A stretch of DNA of 46,348 nucleotides from Pseudoalteromonas denitrificans DSM 6059 (GTDB taxonomy: Bacteria > Pseudomonadota > Gammaproteobacteria > Enterobacterales > Alteromonadaceae), in the NCBI RefSeq assembly GCF_900112265.1, contig NZ_FOLO01000046.1, positions 1 to 46,348 of the forward strand, given 5' to 3'. How positions within the stretch are numbered: the stretch's first letter is position 1; every line of letters begins with the position of its first letter. Below are positions 35,572 through 44,425 of the stretch, piece by piece. The notes under the pieces are model-generated. The model made no database searches. It was not told the origin of the DNA and worked only from the letters and a program-made list of their open reading frames with translations. A program made the translations under genes and the position numbers.

Positions 35572-36996
35572 CTACCTTCCCTTAAAGAAATTACTCTTTT
35601 GTGAAAGTCTCGTATCTGGTGTATCGATATCAAAAATAACAAAATTAAATTCTGTTACCGGTTTTTTCAAATCATATGGATCGATAGCAATAGATAACGG
35701 CAAGCTATATGATTCACCCGCTTTAATATTTATTTCTTTTTTACCTAGGTAATCAAAATTAGATAAACCTGTTACTTCAATTTTATAGTGCTTATTTATC
35801 TGAGATTTATTTAAAATTTTAAGTGTAAAAGTATTCTCAACCAAACCTTCAGTACTCATTCGGTATAATTGATTACGATCTCGAATAATATCCAAGTCCA
35901 TAGGTATACGTGTAAATATATCTACAGCTAAAATTGTTGTCATAATTATAAGTGCGATTGAATACCCTATTAATTTAGGTCTAATAGCTTTTGTTTTATT
36001 GTCTGTTTTTAAATTACGCTCTGTTGTATAAGAGATAAGTTTTTTGGGATAATTCATTCGAACCATTACTTCATCGCAGGCATCAACACAAGCTCCGCAA
36101 TTAATACATTCATACTGTAGACCATTTCGAATATCGATCCCTGTAGGACAAACCTGTACGCACAGGTTACAGTCAATACAATCACCTAAACCCAATTCTT
36201 TTGGGTCTTGCTTTCGCGTTCTCGGACCTCTGCTCTCACCACGCTTAGCATCATAACTAACTGTAAAAGTGTCCTGATCAAACATTGCCGACTGAAAACG
36301 AGAGTACGGACAAATATGCAAACACATAATTTCTCTCATCCAACCCGCATTTCCATATGTACAAAGAGTAAAAATCAAGATACTCCAATTGGCGTAATAG
36401 TCAGCTTCAAAAATGAAAAAATCAATAAATAATTGACGTATTGGCGTGAAGTAACCAACAAATGTCATAGCTGTCAGTAAAGAAACAATGACCCACCCTG
36501 TGTGTTTTGCCGTTTTTCGCCAAAATTTGTCAAAATTCATTTCTCTTTGATCGAGTTTTTTTCTTTGGTTTGCCGTACCTTCAAACTTTTCTTCAAACCA
36601 AATAAAAATAAAGGTCCAAACTGTTTGAGGACACATAAACCCACACCAGACTCGACCATAAAATGTTGTTACCAAAAATAAGCCAAAAGCGGATATCATC
36701 AAAATCCAAGCAAGGATAGTTAAATCTTGTGGCCAAAGTGTTACACCAAAAATATTATATTTTTGGTTCATCAAATCAAAAAGCACAGCTTGTTGACCGT
36801 TAAAGTTTAGCCATGGTAATAACATAAATGCCAGCATAGCAATAAAACCTAAACGCTGTCTGAGTACCTGAAAAACTCCTTTTACCGCGCGTACATAAAT
36901 TCTATTTCTTGGATTAAATCGATCAAATTTATCAGGATCAGGTTTATGTATTTTCACATCCACTGGGATATTTTTGACTTTGATTTGTTTTTCCAT
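35572..36996 (-). CDS. ccoG: Cytochrome oxidase accessory protein CcoG (FixG/RdxA)
   Basis: The 474-residue membrane ferredoxin-like protein helps deliver copper to cbb3 oxidase, acting as a cupric reductase in studied species. Visible marks are the N-terminal helices (FIAMLAFMLLPWLNF, AWILMISAFGLFLVTTFYG), GFMCPQTVWTFIF, LHICPYSRFQ, and the double [4Fe-4S] motif CIDCNLCVQVCPTGID plus CINCGACVDACD. A C-terminal Ig-like domain follows. No ccoNOPQ, ccoI, ccoH or ccoS genes are next to it in the window. A possible FNR-type site lies upstream. Confidence 0.96.
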   Translation of the reverse strand: MEKQIKVKNIPVDVKIHKPDPDKFDRFNPRNRIYVRAVKGVFQVLRQRLGFIAMLAFMLLPWLNFNGQQAVLFDLMNQKYNIFGVTLWPQDLTILAWILMISAFGLFLVTTFYGRVWCGFMCPQTVWTFIFIWFEEKFEGTANQRKKLDQREMNFDKFWRKTAKHTGWVIVSLLTAMTFVGYFTPIRQLFIDFFIFEADYYANWSILIFTLCTYGNAGWMREIMCLHICPYSRFQSAMFDQDTFTVSYDAKRGESRGPRTRKQDPKELGLGDCIDCNLCVQVCPTGIDIRNGLQYECINCGACVDACDEVMVRMNYPKKLISYTTERNLKTDNKTKAIRPKLIGYSIALIIMTTILAVDIFTRIPMDLDIIRDRNQLYRMSTEGLVENTFTLKILNKSQINKHYKIEVTGLSNFDYLGKKEINIKAGESYSLPLSIAIDPYDLKKPVTEFNFVIFDIDTPDTRLSQKSNFFKGR

Positions 36997-37135
36997 TGAA
37001 GTTCCTCAACACCAGCTGGATTAAATGAAAGTATATACCCAGCACCTTAAAAATGCTGAATTCAGAATTTGAGTCATTTAGGTATATTACTTGCTATTTG
37101 ACTGTGCATTTTATTACACTAATAACCTTAATGTT

Positions 37136-37149
37136 GTGAAATAAATCAA
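37136..37149. promoter_or_regulatory. Possible FNR/CRP-type operator between ccoG and a small gene
   Basis: The 14-mer gtgaaataaatcaa matches TTGAT-N4-ATCAA at eight of ten defined bases, with a perfect right half. It also reads tgtga-N6-tca, a CRP-like overlap. ccoG orthologues are commonly FNR-controlled, so the site is plausible, but the match is imperfect and it may serve the gene at 37184 instead. Confidence 0.3.
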
Positions 37150-37183
37150 TTATCTGATTATTTTTAAAAAAAGTTATATTTTT

Positions 37184-37540
37184 ATGAAAAATTTTTTTCT
37201 GTTCATCATTTTAGTACTGGCTTTTCTATCTATAGATCATCCAACCGTAAAAGAACCTAGACTGGCACTTTTTAATACGATAAGTGGAATGTTAAGTGGT
37301 TCAACCCAAATAGAAAAAAATAGTACTGCTAAACAAACAAAAAAAATGATAGAAAATAAGTTAGAATTAACCTCCTCACAAATAAATTATCTCACGATAC
37401 AAACAAAAACTAATGCAAAGTTAAAAGCCTTTCACAAAAGGTTTTGCGAACAAAATGATTTAAACTTATATTTTCAAGGTAATGATTTACGTCAAGTTTG
37501 CCAAATTACGGCTAAGCAAGTTAAAAAAATTACAATTTAG
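37184..37540 (+). CDS. Unrecognised small protein with N-terminal helix
   Basis: The 118-residue protein has a hydrophobic start (MKNFFLFIILVLAFLSI) and then a basic, helical, largely polar part with two cysteines (FCEQND and RQVCQITAKQ). It is either anchored in the inner membrane or secreted. No family recognised. It is followed after 11 bases by another small gene in the same direction, so the two are probably co-transcribed. It is divergent from ccoG, and the shared upstream region may hold an FNR/CRP-type site. Confidence 0.55.
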   Translation: MKNFFLFIILVLAFLSIDHPTVKEPRLALFNTISGMLSGSTQIEKNSTAKQTKKMIENKLELTSSQINYLTIQTKTNAKLKAFHKRFCEQNDLNLYFQGNDLRQVCQITAKQVKKITI

Positions 37541-37551
37541 TCTGAGGTTTC

Positions 37552-37752
37552 ATGGATTTTTCCAATTTAAATAAACAAACATCAAAATCTTTTAATCAAC
37601 AAAAAAACCTGATTAAGCAATTGATGAAAGGTAAGTTAATGGACTGCCCTAAATGCAAACAAGCCATAAAACTTTACCTACCTGAAGACAAAGTAAAACC
37701 AGGTGCTCGTTGCGCCAAAGGATGTACAGATATTGACTTGGAATTTTCATAA
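37552..37752 (+). CDS. Small zinc-ribbon-like protein
   Basis: The 66-residue protein has CPKCKQAIKLYL and RCAKGC, a Cys-x2-Cys then Cys-x3-Cys arrangement compatible with a small zinc ribbon. The first 30 residues are polar and Gln/Asn/Lys-rich. It is soluble and probably cytoplasmic. I do not recognise a named family. It follows the previous small gene by 11 bases. Confidence 0.6.
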   Translation: MDFSNLNKQTSKSFNQQKNLIKQLMKGKLMDCPKCKQAIKLYLPEDKVKPGARCAKGCTDIDLEFS

Positions 37753-38027
37753 TAAGATATCGTATCTCAAATACATAAATGTATGTTTCTATATTTTCAG
37801 GAGCATTTACTTCATTTTGAGAACTATTTTAACTACACGATATATCTCATAACAAAAAGCTATACCCTCCATAGCTGCCTGTTCAACCATTGAAAGCTAT
37901 GACTTAAATCCAACTTACAGCCTGCTTATATCTTTTTGATATATAAAACCTGTTTTTATTATTTTTTTATTCAATGATCCGGATTTATCCTGCTTACTGT
38001 AATGTATTTTTGGTTTAAGGAATTTTA

Positions 38028-38828
38028 ATGTTGAATAAAACATCAAGCATATTCGGTGAAGTATTCATGGTAGGCGCAGGACCTGGTGATCCTGACTTAT
38101 TAACCATAAAAGCATTAAGATCAATGCAGCAAGCTGATGTTGTTGTTTATGACTATTTAGTATCTAAAGAAATAATGTCATTAATCCCCAAAACCGTTGA
38201 ATTAATTTGTGTTGGAAAGCGCTTAGGCAACCATAGCGTTCCCCAAAGTGAAACCAATCAGATTTTAGTTAATTTAGCTAAATCAGGAAAAAATGTTTGT
38301 CGATTAAAAGGGGGTGACCCTTTTATTTATGGTAGAGGTGGTGAAGAAGCCCAATTACTCGCTAAAAATAACATTAAATTTCAAATAGTCCCTGGCATTA
38401 CTGCTGCCGCAGGGTGCGCTGCTTATGCAGGTATTCCTTTGACACATAGAGATCACTCTCAAGCTATTGTTTTTGTTACTGGACATTGCCAAAAAGATGG
38501 TAAAGATTTGAACTGGCCTTCACTTGCTAAAAAAAACCAAACTTTAGCCGTGTATATGGGCGTGATAAAATCACCTTATATTCAAGCAAAATTAATTGAA
38601 TTTGGCCGAGAAAAAACAACACCTATTGCCATTGTTGAAAATGGTACTCGACAGAACCAACGGGTGATCACAGGCACTTTATCTGAACTTGCAACTTTAA
38701 TTGAAAAAGAAGCAGTGCAATCACCTGCATTATTAATTATTGGTGAAGTGGCCCAATTACACGAGCAATTAGATTGGTTTAACAATACCAACATTACTCA
38801 ATCGAATAACGCACTTTTAGTCGCTTAA
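38028..38828 (+). CDS. cobA: Uroporphyrinogen-III C-methyltransferase
   Basis: The 266-residue SAM-dependent enzyme methylates uroporphyrinogen III to precorrin-2, the first step to siroheme, the cofactor of sulfite (and nitrite) reductase. Visible motifs are VGAGPGDPDLLTIKA, the conserved VVYDYLVS, RLKGGDPFIYGRGGEEA and the SAM-site PGITAAAGCAAYAGIPLTHR. It is the single-domain form, without the CysG oxidase/chelatase part. Its place before cysD ties it to sulfate assimilation. A TAAGGA ribosome site precedes the ATG. The 275 bases before it show no clear regulator site. Confidence 0.95.
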   Translation: MLNKTSSIFGEVFMVGAGPGDPDLLTIKALRSMQQADVVVYDYLVSKEIMSLIPKTVELICVGKRLGNHSVPQSETNQILVNLAKSGKNVCRLKGGDPFIYGRGGEEAQLLAKNNIKFQIVPGITAAAGCAAYAGIPLTHRDHSQAIVFVTGHCQKDGKDLNWPSLAKKNQTLAVYMGVIKSPYIQAKLIEFGREKTTPIAIVENGTRQNQRVITGTLSELATLIEKEAVQSPALLIIGEVAQLHEQLDWFNNTNITQSNNALLVA

Positions 38829-38871
38829 GACTGAAGTTGACACTTTATATTTTTGTAAAAGGCTCAAAATC

Positions 38872-39771
38872 ATGGCTTTAACACATCTTCAGCAACTCGA
38901 AGCTGAAAGTATCCAAATTTTCCGAGAGGTAGCTGCTGAGTTTGAAAATCCAGTCATGCTTTACTCTATCGGTAAAGATTCATCTGTTTTATTGCATTTA
39001 GCACGTAAAGCATTTTATCCGGGTAAAATTCCATTCCCTCTACTTCATGTTGATACCAACTGGAAGTTTAAAGAAATGATTGAATTTCGCGACAAAATAG
39101 CCAAAGAGTACGACTTCGATTTATTGGTACATAAAAACCCAGATGGTTTAGAGATGGGCATTAGCCCTTTTGCACATGGTTCAAGTAAGCATACTGATAT
39201 CATGAAAACCCAAGGCTTAAAACAAGCTTTAACTAAATACGGTTTTGATGCCGCATTTGGTGGTGCACGCCGTGATGAAGAAAAATCTCGCGCTAAAGAA
39301 CGTGTTTATTCATTCCGTGATAAAAACCATCGCTGGGATCCTAAAAATCAACGTCCTGAGTTATGGAATAACTACAACGGCCAAATCAATCAAGGCGAAA
39401 GCATTCGTGTTTTCCCTTTATCTAACTGGACTGAGCTTGATATTTGGCAATATATTCATCAAGAAAATATAGATATTGTCTCTTTATATCTATCACAAGA
39501 GCGCCCTGTTGTTGAAAGAGATGGTATGTTAGTCATGGTTGATGATGAACGTATGCCTCTTGAAGAAGGTGAAGTACCGCAAATGAAGTCTATTCGTTTC
39601 AGAACATTAGGCTGTTACCCATTAACGGGTGCAGTTGAATCTGATGCAGACACTTTACCAGGTATTATTGAAGAGATGTTGTTATGTACTTCATCAGAAC
39701 GTGAAGGCCGTGCAATTGATAAAGATTCAGCTGGCTCAATGGAAAAGAAAAAACGTGAGGGGTATTTTTAA
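38872..39771 (+). CDS. cysD: Sulfate adenylyltransferase small subunit
   Basis: The 299-residue CysD makes adenosine 5'-phosphosulfate (APS) with CysN. Motifs are MLYSIGKDSSVLLHLARKAF (PP-loop), LLHVDTNWKF, FGGARRDEEKSRAKER and RFRTLGCYPLTGA. The usual CysD length is about 300. The stop is directly followed by the cysN ATG, so the two subunits are co-translated. It follows cobA by 43 bases, with an AAGGCT ribosome site. Confidence 0.97.
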   Translation: MALTHLQQLEAESIQIFREVAAEFENPVMLYSIGKDSSVLLHLARKAFYPGKIPFPLLHVDTNWKFKEMIEFRDKIAKEYDFDLLVHKNPDGLEMGISPFAHGSSKHTDIMKTQGLKQALTKYGFDAAFGGARRDEEKSRAKERVYSFRDKNHRWDPKNQRPELWNNYNGQINQGESIRVFPLSNWTELDIWQYIHQENIDIVSLYLSQERPVVERDGMLVMVDDERMPLEEGEVPQMKSIRFRTLGCYPLTGAVESDADTLPGIIEEMLLCTSSEREGRAIDKDSAGSMEKKKREGYF

Positions 39772-41202
39772 ATGACTGATTTAATGTCAGCAACAGTGAA
39801 TGAAGTAAAAGAATTAGGTATTGATACCTACCTTGAGACTCATCAAAATAAAAGCCTGTTACGTATGCTTACATGTGGTAGCGTAGATGATGGTAAGTCA
39901 ACCTTAATTGGTCGCTTATTACATGATAGCCATCAAATTTATGAGGATCAGTTAGCTGCACTTCATTCAGATAATGAAAAAGTAGGTAATGCTGGCGAAG
40001 AGCTTGATTTAGCTTTATTAGTTGATGGCTTACAAGCTGAGCGTGAGCAAGGCATCACAATTGATGTAGCTTACCGTTATTTTTCAACTAAAAAACGTAA
40101 ATTTATCATCGCTGATACGCCTGGCCATGAGCAATATACACGTAACATGGTGACTGGCGCCTCTACAAGTGATGTGGCGATTATTTTAGTTGATGCCCGC
40201 TACGGTGTTCAAGTACAAACTAAGCGCCATAGCTTTATATGCGACTCTTTAGGTATAAAACAATTTGTTGTTGCTATCAATAAAATGGATATTGTTGATT
40301 TTGATGAAACGGTTTATAACAAAATCAAAGCTGATTACATTAAATTTGCAGAGCAATTAAATATTGATGAAGCAGATATTAAGTTTATCCCTATTTCAGC
40401 CCTTAAAGGTGATAACGTTGTAAATGCATCAACTAAAACGCCTTATTACACTGATAAGCCATTATTAGAGTTATTAGAAGATTCTCCAGCGGCAGGTGCA
40501 AATACTGACTTTGAAGCTCGCTTCCCTGTGCAATATGTTATTCGCCCTAATTTAAATTTTAGAGGCTTTCAGGGTACTTTAACTTCTGGTGAGATTAAAG
40601 TGGGTGATGCAGTAAAAGCATTACCATCGGGTAAAGTATCTAGCATCAAAGAAATCGTCACTTTTACAGGTAACTTAGATCAAGCAGAAGCTGGTCAAGC
40701 AGTAACACTGACACTGAACGATGAAATTGATATTAGTCGCGGTGATGTCATTGTATCTGCTAACTCAACAGCTACTGTAAGCAATAAACTGCAAGCTAAA
40801 ATTGTTTGGATGCACGATGAACCTTTAATATTAGGCAAAGAATATAATATTAAAGTTGCGAGCAAAAAGACCACTGTTAGAGTGACTAAAATCGATCATA
40901 CAATTGATGTTAATACACTTAAGCAAGGTCAAGCTGACAGCTTACAATTAAATGAAATTGCAATTGTGACTTTAGATTTATCAGAAGAAGTCTTAGCTGA
41001 TATCTATAGCAATAATAAAGAAACAGGTTCATTTATTTTAATTGATAGACTATCAAATCTAACAATTGCTGCGGGTATGGTAGAGCAAGTTCTCAATACT
41101 GAAAAAAGTGAAACTAATTTCAGTGAATTTGAACTTGAATTCAATACTTTAGTACGAAAGCACTTTCCCCATTGGCAAGCACTAGATATAACAAAGCTAT
41201 AA
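39772..41202 (+). CDS. cysN: Sulfate adenylyltransferase GTPase subunit
   Basis: The 476-residue EF-Tu-like GTPase couples GTP hydrolysis to APS formation. It shows G1 GSVDDGKSTLIGRLLHDS, QGITIDVAYRYF (switch I), DTPGHEQYTRNM (G3) and NKMD (G4), then beta-barrel domains. It lacks the fused APS kinase domain of CysNC, consistent with a separate cysC downstream. It starts at the base after the cysD stop. Confidence 0.97.
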   Translation: MTDLMSATVNEVKELGIDTYLETHQNKSLLRMLTCGSVDDGKSTLIGRLLHDSHQIYEDQLAALHSDNEKVGNAGEELDLALLVDGLQAEREQGITIDVAYRYFSTKKRKFIIADTPGHEQYTRNMVTGASTSDVAIILVDARYGVQVQTKRHSFICDSLGIKQFVVAINKMDIVDFDETVYNKIKADYIKFAEQLNIDEADIKFIPISALKGDNVVNASTKTPYYTDKPLLELLEDSPAAGANTDFEARFPVQYVIRPNLNFRGFQGTLTSGEIKVGDAVKALPSGKVSSIKEIVTFTGNLDQAEAGQAVTLTLNDEIDISRGDVIVSANSTATVSNKLQAKIVWMHDEPLILGKEYNIKVASKKTTVRVTKIDHTIDVNTLKQGQADSLQLNEIAIVTLDLSEEVLADIYSNNKETGSFILIDRLSNLTIAAGMVEQVLNTEKSETNFSEFELEFNTLVRKHFPHWQALDITKL

Positions 41203-41216
41203 ACGTAATATAAAAC

Positions 41217-41243
41217 TAAGCCCTATATATTAATTAGGGCTTA
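41217..41243 (+). other. Hairpin between cysN and the transporter gene
   Basis: Stem taagcccta (41217-41225) pairs exactly with tagggctta (41235-41243) over a nine-base loop. No T run follows, so full termination is unlikely. It could protect the upstream mRNA end or dampen expression of the downstream transporter. Confidence 0.5.
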
Positions 41244-41267
41244 ACTGATAACTTTAAAAGGTAAAAA

Positions 41268-42995
41268 ATGGATTATTCGCAGTTAACATTAACCGGAATT
41301 ATGGTTATTTTAGTGCTTTGTTTATTTGGCACTAAGGTTAAACCAGCATGGTTATTTGCTTCTGCAATTGGCACAAGTTATTTGGCAGGCATAATTAATC
41401 TAGAAAATATGCTAATAAACTTTGCAAATCCATCTCTTATAACACTCATTTTACTTGTGCTAATAAGCATCGGCATAGAAAAAACATCCTTGGTTCGAAA
41501 ATTATCCAACTCACTAGCGAAAGGAACATTATCACAATCGGTAACCAAATTAGGCTTATCAACTGCTTTTTTATCATCCTTTACTAACAATACAGCTGTC
41601 GTTGCAACACTCATTTCAGCAGTTAAAGAAAACCCAACACACGCACCCTCTAAGTTATTATTACCCTTATCGTACACGGCAATTTTAGGTGGCACTTTAA
41701 CCTTAATAGGTACTTCAACAAATTTAATTATCAATGGTTTTGCTGTTGATGCAGGTATGAAACCATTAGGTTTTTTTGATTTTACTTTAGTTGGCATTGG
41801 CGTTTTGAGTTCGGGTTTAATCGCCATTTTATTAATGCTTAAGCTTCTACCTGACAACGGTAAGAATGAAGAAGAGGTTCTCCCTTTCTATTTAGAAGGA
41901 AAGATAACTCCCGGCTCTAAGCTCATTGGTAAAAGTATTGAAGAAAATGGACTTAGAGAGTTAAAGGATCTATTTTTAGCCGAAATTCTACGTGACAGTA
42001 AACGCCTTAGCGCAATTACACCGCAACAAATTTTAAAAGAAAATGACGTTTTAATGTTTGTTGGTGACATAAAATCCGTACCTTTATTGTCTCAATTTGA
42101 CGGTTTAAAAGTTGTTCATGATAAAAATGAAATGAATGTTGAACATTTAGTTGAAGTTGTTGTAAGTCATGGTGCTTCCATTATTGGAAAAACATTAAAA
42201 GAAGCGAAATTCCGAGAGCAATTCAGTGCTGCTGTTATTGCCGTTCGTCGTGGTCATGATAGGCTACAAGGCGGTTTGGGAAAAATTCAATTGCAAGCTG
42301 GTGATGCTTTAATATTAGCGCCAACACCTATGTTTTATGAAAGTAAGAACTTAAAACGAGAATTTGTTTATATTTCAGGCTTGGATTTAAAAACTTATTT
42401 AAATGATAAGAAATCTCATAGTGTCTTTGGCAGCTTTCTAGCGATATTAGCGCTGGGAATTACTGGGGTTGTACCATTAGTTAAAGGTTTAATGGTTTTA
42501 TTAATCGCTTATTTATTAACAAGTATCATTAAGCCTAATGAAATTAAACGCAGATTTCCTGTTGAATTGTTAGTTATTGTAGGTAGTGCAATAGGCCTCG
42601 CTAAACTTATGATAAGTACTGGTTTAGCACAAGAAGTATCCAATGTACTATTAATTGTTCTGGGTGATTGGGGAGCATATGGTGCCTTTATAGCCATATT
42701 TATTTTAACTTTACTATGCACAGAGCTCATTACTAATAATGCAGCTGCTGCTTTAGCTTTCCCAATCGCATATTCGTTAGCTTTAGGCTTTGATGTAAGC
42801 CCGCTGCCTTACATCATGGCAGTCGCTTTTGGTGCTTCAGCCAGTTTTATTTCACCTTATGGTTATCAAACAAACTTGATGGTATATAGTGCAGGGAATT
42901 ATAAATTAAAAGATTATATCGTTATGGGACTCCCGCTTTCGATCGTTTATTCAATCACCGCGATTATTTTAATCCCTTTGGTTTTTCCATTTTAA
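41268..42995 (+). CDS. SLC13/DASS-type transporter with RCK_C (TrkA_C) domains
   Basis: The 575-residue inner-membrane transporter has an N-terminal SLC13 half with SSFTNNTAVVATL and a C-terminal half with LCTELITNNAAAALAFP. The paired NT/NNA motifs mark the sodium/substrate sites of the family. Between them are two RCK_C domains (about 203-285 and 288-360) with GKSIEENGLRE and GKTLKEAKFRE. Such SLC13-RCK proteins placed with cys genes are thought to import sulfate. It follows cysN by 65 bases and precedes cysC by 14. There is no CysPTWA or CysZ gene in the window, so this may be the local sulfate entry. Confidence 0.92.
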   Translation: MDYSQLTLTGIMVILVLCLFGTKVKPAWLFASAIGTSYLAGIINLENMLINFANPSLITLILLVLISIGIEKTSLVRKLSNSLAKGTLSQSVTKLGLSTAFLSSFTNNTAVVATLISAVKENPTHAPSKLLLPLSYTAILGGTLTLIGTSTNLIINGFAVDAGMKPLGFFDFTLVGIGVLSSGLIAILLMLKLLPDNGKNEEEVLPFYLEGKITPGSKLIGKSIEENGLRELKDLFLAEILRDSKRLSAITPQQILKENDVLMFVGDIKSVPLLSQFDGLKVVHDKNEMNVEHLVEVVVSHGASIIGKTLKEAKFREQFSAAVIAVRRGHDRLQGGLGKIQLQAGDALILAPTPMFYESKNLKREFVYISGLDLKTYLNDKKSHSVFGSFLAILALGITGVVPLVKGLMVLLIAYLLTSIIKPNEIKRRFPVELLVIVGSAIGLAKLMISTGLAQEVSNVLLIVLGDWGAYGAFIAIFILTLLCTELITNNAAAALAFPIAYSLALGFDVSPLPYIMAVAFGASASFISPYGYQTNLMVYSAGNYKLKDYIVMGLPLSIVYSITAIILIPLVFPF

Positions 42996-43009
42996 ACAAA
43001 GAGTTTCAA

Positions 43010-43609
43010 ATGAAAGATGAAAATGTAATTTGGCATCAACACGCCATATCTAAGCAAGACAGAGCACAACAAAAAAAACATAAACCTTGCATCCTTTGGT
43101 TCACAGGATTATCAGGTTCAGGAAAAAGCACAGTTGCAGGCGCATTAGAATATGTTCTAAATGAACAGGGTGTACATACATACTTATTAGATGGCGACAA
43201 TGTACGTCATGGCTTATGCAAAGATTTAAGCTTTACTGATGAAGACCGACAGGAAAACATTCGTCGAGTGGGTGAAGTAGCCAAACTCATGGTTGATGCA
43301 GGGCTTGTTGTTTTAAGTGCGTTTATATCTCCTTTTTCAGCCGAACGCCAACTAGTACGTGAGCTTGTAGGAGATAGTGAGTTTATAGAGGTGTTTTTAG
43401 ATACCCCAATTGATGTATGTGAAACCCGAGACCCCAAAGGCTTGTATCAAAAAGCCCGCGCGGGTGAAATTAAGAATTTTACTGGTATCGATTCTGACTA
43501 TGAAAAACCTACATCAGCTGAAATCACATTAAATACAAGTGAGAACTCAATTCAACAATCTGTTGAACAGCTTATTACTCATTTGAAAGCTAATGGAGTG
43601 ATTTCATAA
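43010..43609 (+). CDS. cysC: Adenylylsulfate kinase
   Basis: The 199-residue enzyme phosphorylates APS to PAPS. It has the P-loop FTGLSGSGKST, LLDGDNVRHGLCKDLSFT with the APS site, REN-type DRQENIRRVGEVAK, the lid segment SAFISPFSAERQ and the C-terminal DPKGLYQKARAGEIKNFTGIDS. The stop TAA overlaps the start of cysQ by one base. It is a stand-alone cysC, consistent with the unfused cysN. Confidence 0.97.
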   Translation: MKDENVIWHQHAISKQDRAQQKKHKPCILWFTGLSGSGKSTVAGALEYVLNEQGVHTYLLDGDNVRHGLCKDLSFTDEDRQENIRRVGEVAKLMVDAGLVVLSAFISPFSAERQLVRELVGDSEFIEVFLDTPIDVCETRDPKGLYQKARAGEIKNFTGIDSDYEKPTSAEITLNTSENSIQQSVEQLITHLKANGVIS

Positions 43610-44379
43610 TGAGTCAATCAAACATGTTAGAAGCATTATTAGAAATAGCCAGAGATGCAGGTAGAGCAGCCATGGCGATTTATAACAAAGACTTTAATAT
43701 TGAATATAAAGATGACAAAAGCCCAGTAACAGATGCTGATTTAGCAGCGCATAAAGTTATTGTTGCTGGCTTAAAGTCATTAAGCCCTGCTACACCAATA
43801 TTAAGTGAGGAAAGCGCTGATATTAGTTGGGAGGAGCGTCAGAAATGGAATGAATACTGGTTAGTCGACCCTATAGATGGCACTAAAGAGTTTATCAAAA
43901 AGAATGGTGAGTTTACGGTCAACATTGCACTTATTCGTGATGGCAAACCCGTATTAGCTGTAGTCGATGCGCCTGCGTTAGGCTTCTCTTATTTAGCTGA
44001 AGAAAATATTGGCTCATTTAAAGATGATGGCAAATCAAGAACACAGCTCAAGGTTGAACTAAAGCAAGCGAAAGGAGTAATTCGTGTAGTTGGCAGTCGC
44101 TCTCATCCATCACCAGAGCTTGCAGAATATGTTAAACAATTTGATGCTGTAGAAATGGTATCAAAAGGTAGTTCATTAAAACTATGCTTAGTGGCTGAGG
44201 GTTCAGCAGATATATATCCAAGATTGGGCCTTACTAGTGAGTGGGATACTGGCGCTGGCCATGCTATCGCTGAAATAGCTGGCGCAACAATTACACAACT
44301 TGATGGTAGTCCACTTCTTTATAATACAAAAGAATCTTACTTAAACCCTTTCTTTATAGTTTCATCTCTAAAAGGTTAA
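43609..44379 (+). CDS. cysQ: 3'(2'),5'-bisphosphate nucleotidase
   Basis: The 256-residue lithium-sensitive phosphatase hydrolyses PAP, the by-product of PAPS reduction, to AMP. Motifs: SPVTDADLAAH, LSEESADISW, the metal site WLVDPIDGTKEFIKKNGEFTVNIAL, and C-terminal EWDTGAGHAIAEIAGA. Its ATG shares a base with the cysC stop, so PAP removal is coupled to PAPS production. It is the last gene of the operon, followed by a hairpin. Confidence 0.96.
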   Translation: MSQSNMLEALLEIARDAGRAAMAIYNKDFNIEYKDDKSPVTDADLAAHKVIVAGLKSLSPATPILSEESADISWEERQKWNEYWLVDPIDGTKEFIKKNGEFTVNIALIRDGKPVLAVVDAPALGFSYLAEENIGSFKDDGKSRTQLKVELKQAKGVIRVVGSRSHPSPELAEYVKQFDAVEMVSKGSSLKLCLVAEGSADIYPRLGLTSEWDTGAGHAIAEIAGATITQLDGSPLLYNTKESYLNPFFIVSSLKG

Positions 44380-44394
44380 TCATCTATACCTATA

Positions 44395-44418
44395 AATAGC
44401 GCATTAATTTGCGCTATT
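44395..44418. terminator. Possible bidirectional terminator between cysQ and a lipoprotein gene
   Basis: A perfect nine-base stem, aatagcgca (44395-44403) with tgcgctatt (44410-44418), lies between convergent genes. T runs are weak on both sides, so efficiency is uncertain. Confidence 0.55.
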
Positions 44419-44425
44419 CAATCCC

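Noticed and set aside
35489..35752. Plus-strand 87-residue frame across the ccoG 3' end
   Set aside because: It overlaps a clear terminator hairpin and the antisense of ccoG.
41368..41383. TTGGCAC motif as a possible sigma-54 promoter
   Set aside because: It is inside the transporter coding region, and no GC follows at the required 12-base offset.
41378..41857. 159-residue open frame opposite the SLC13 transporter
   Set aside because: It lies wholly opposite the conserved transporter helices; codon pattern reflects the other strand.
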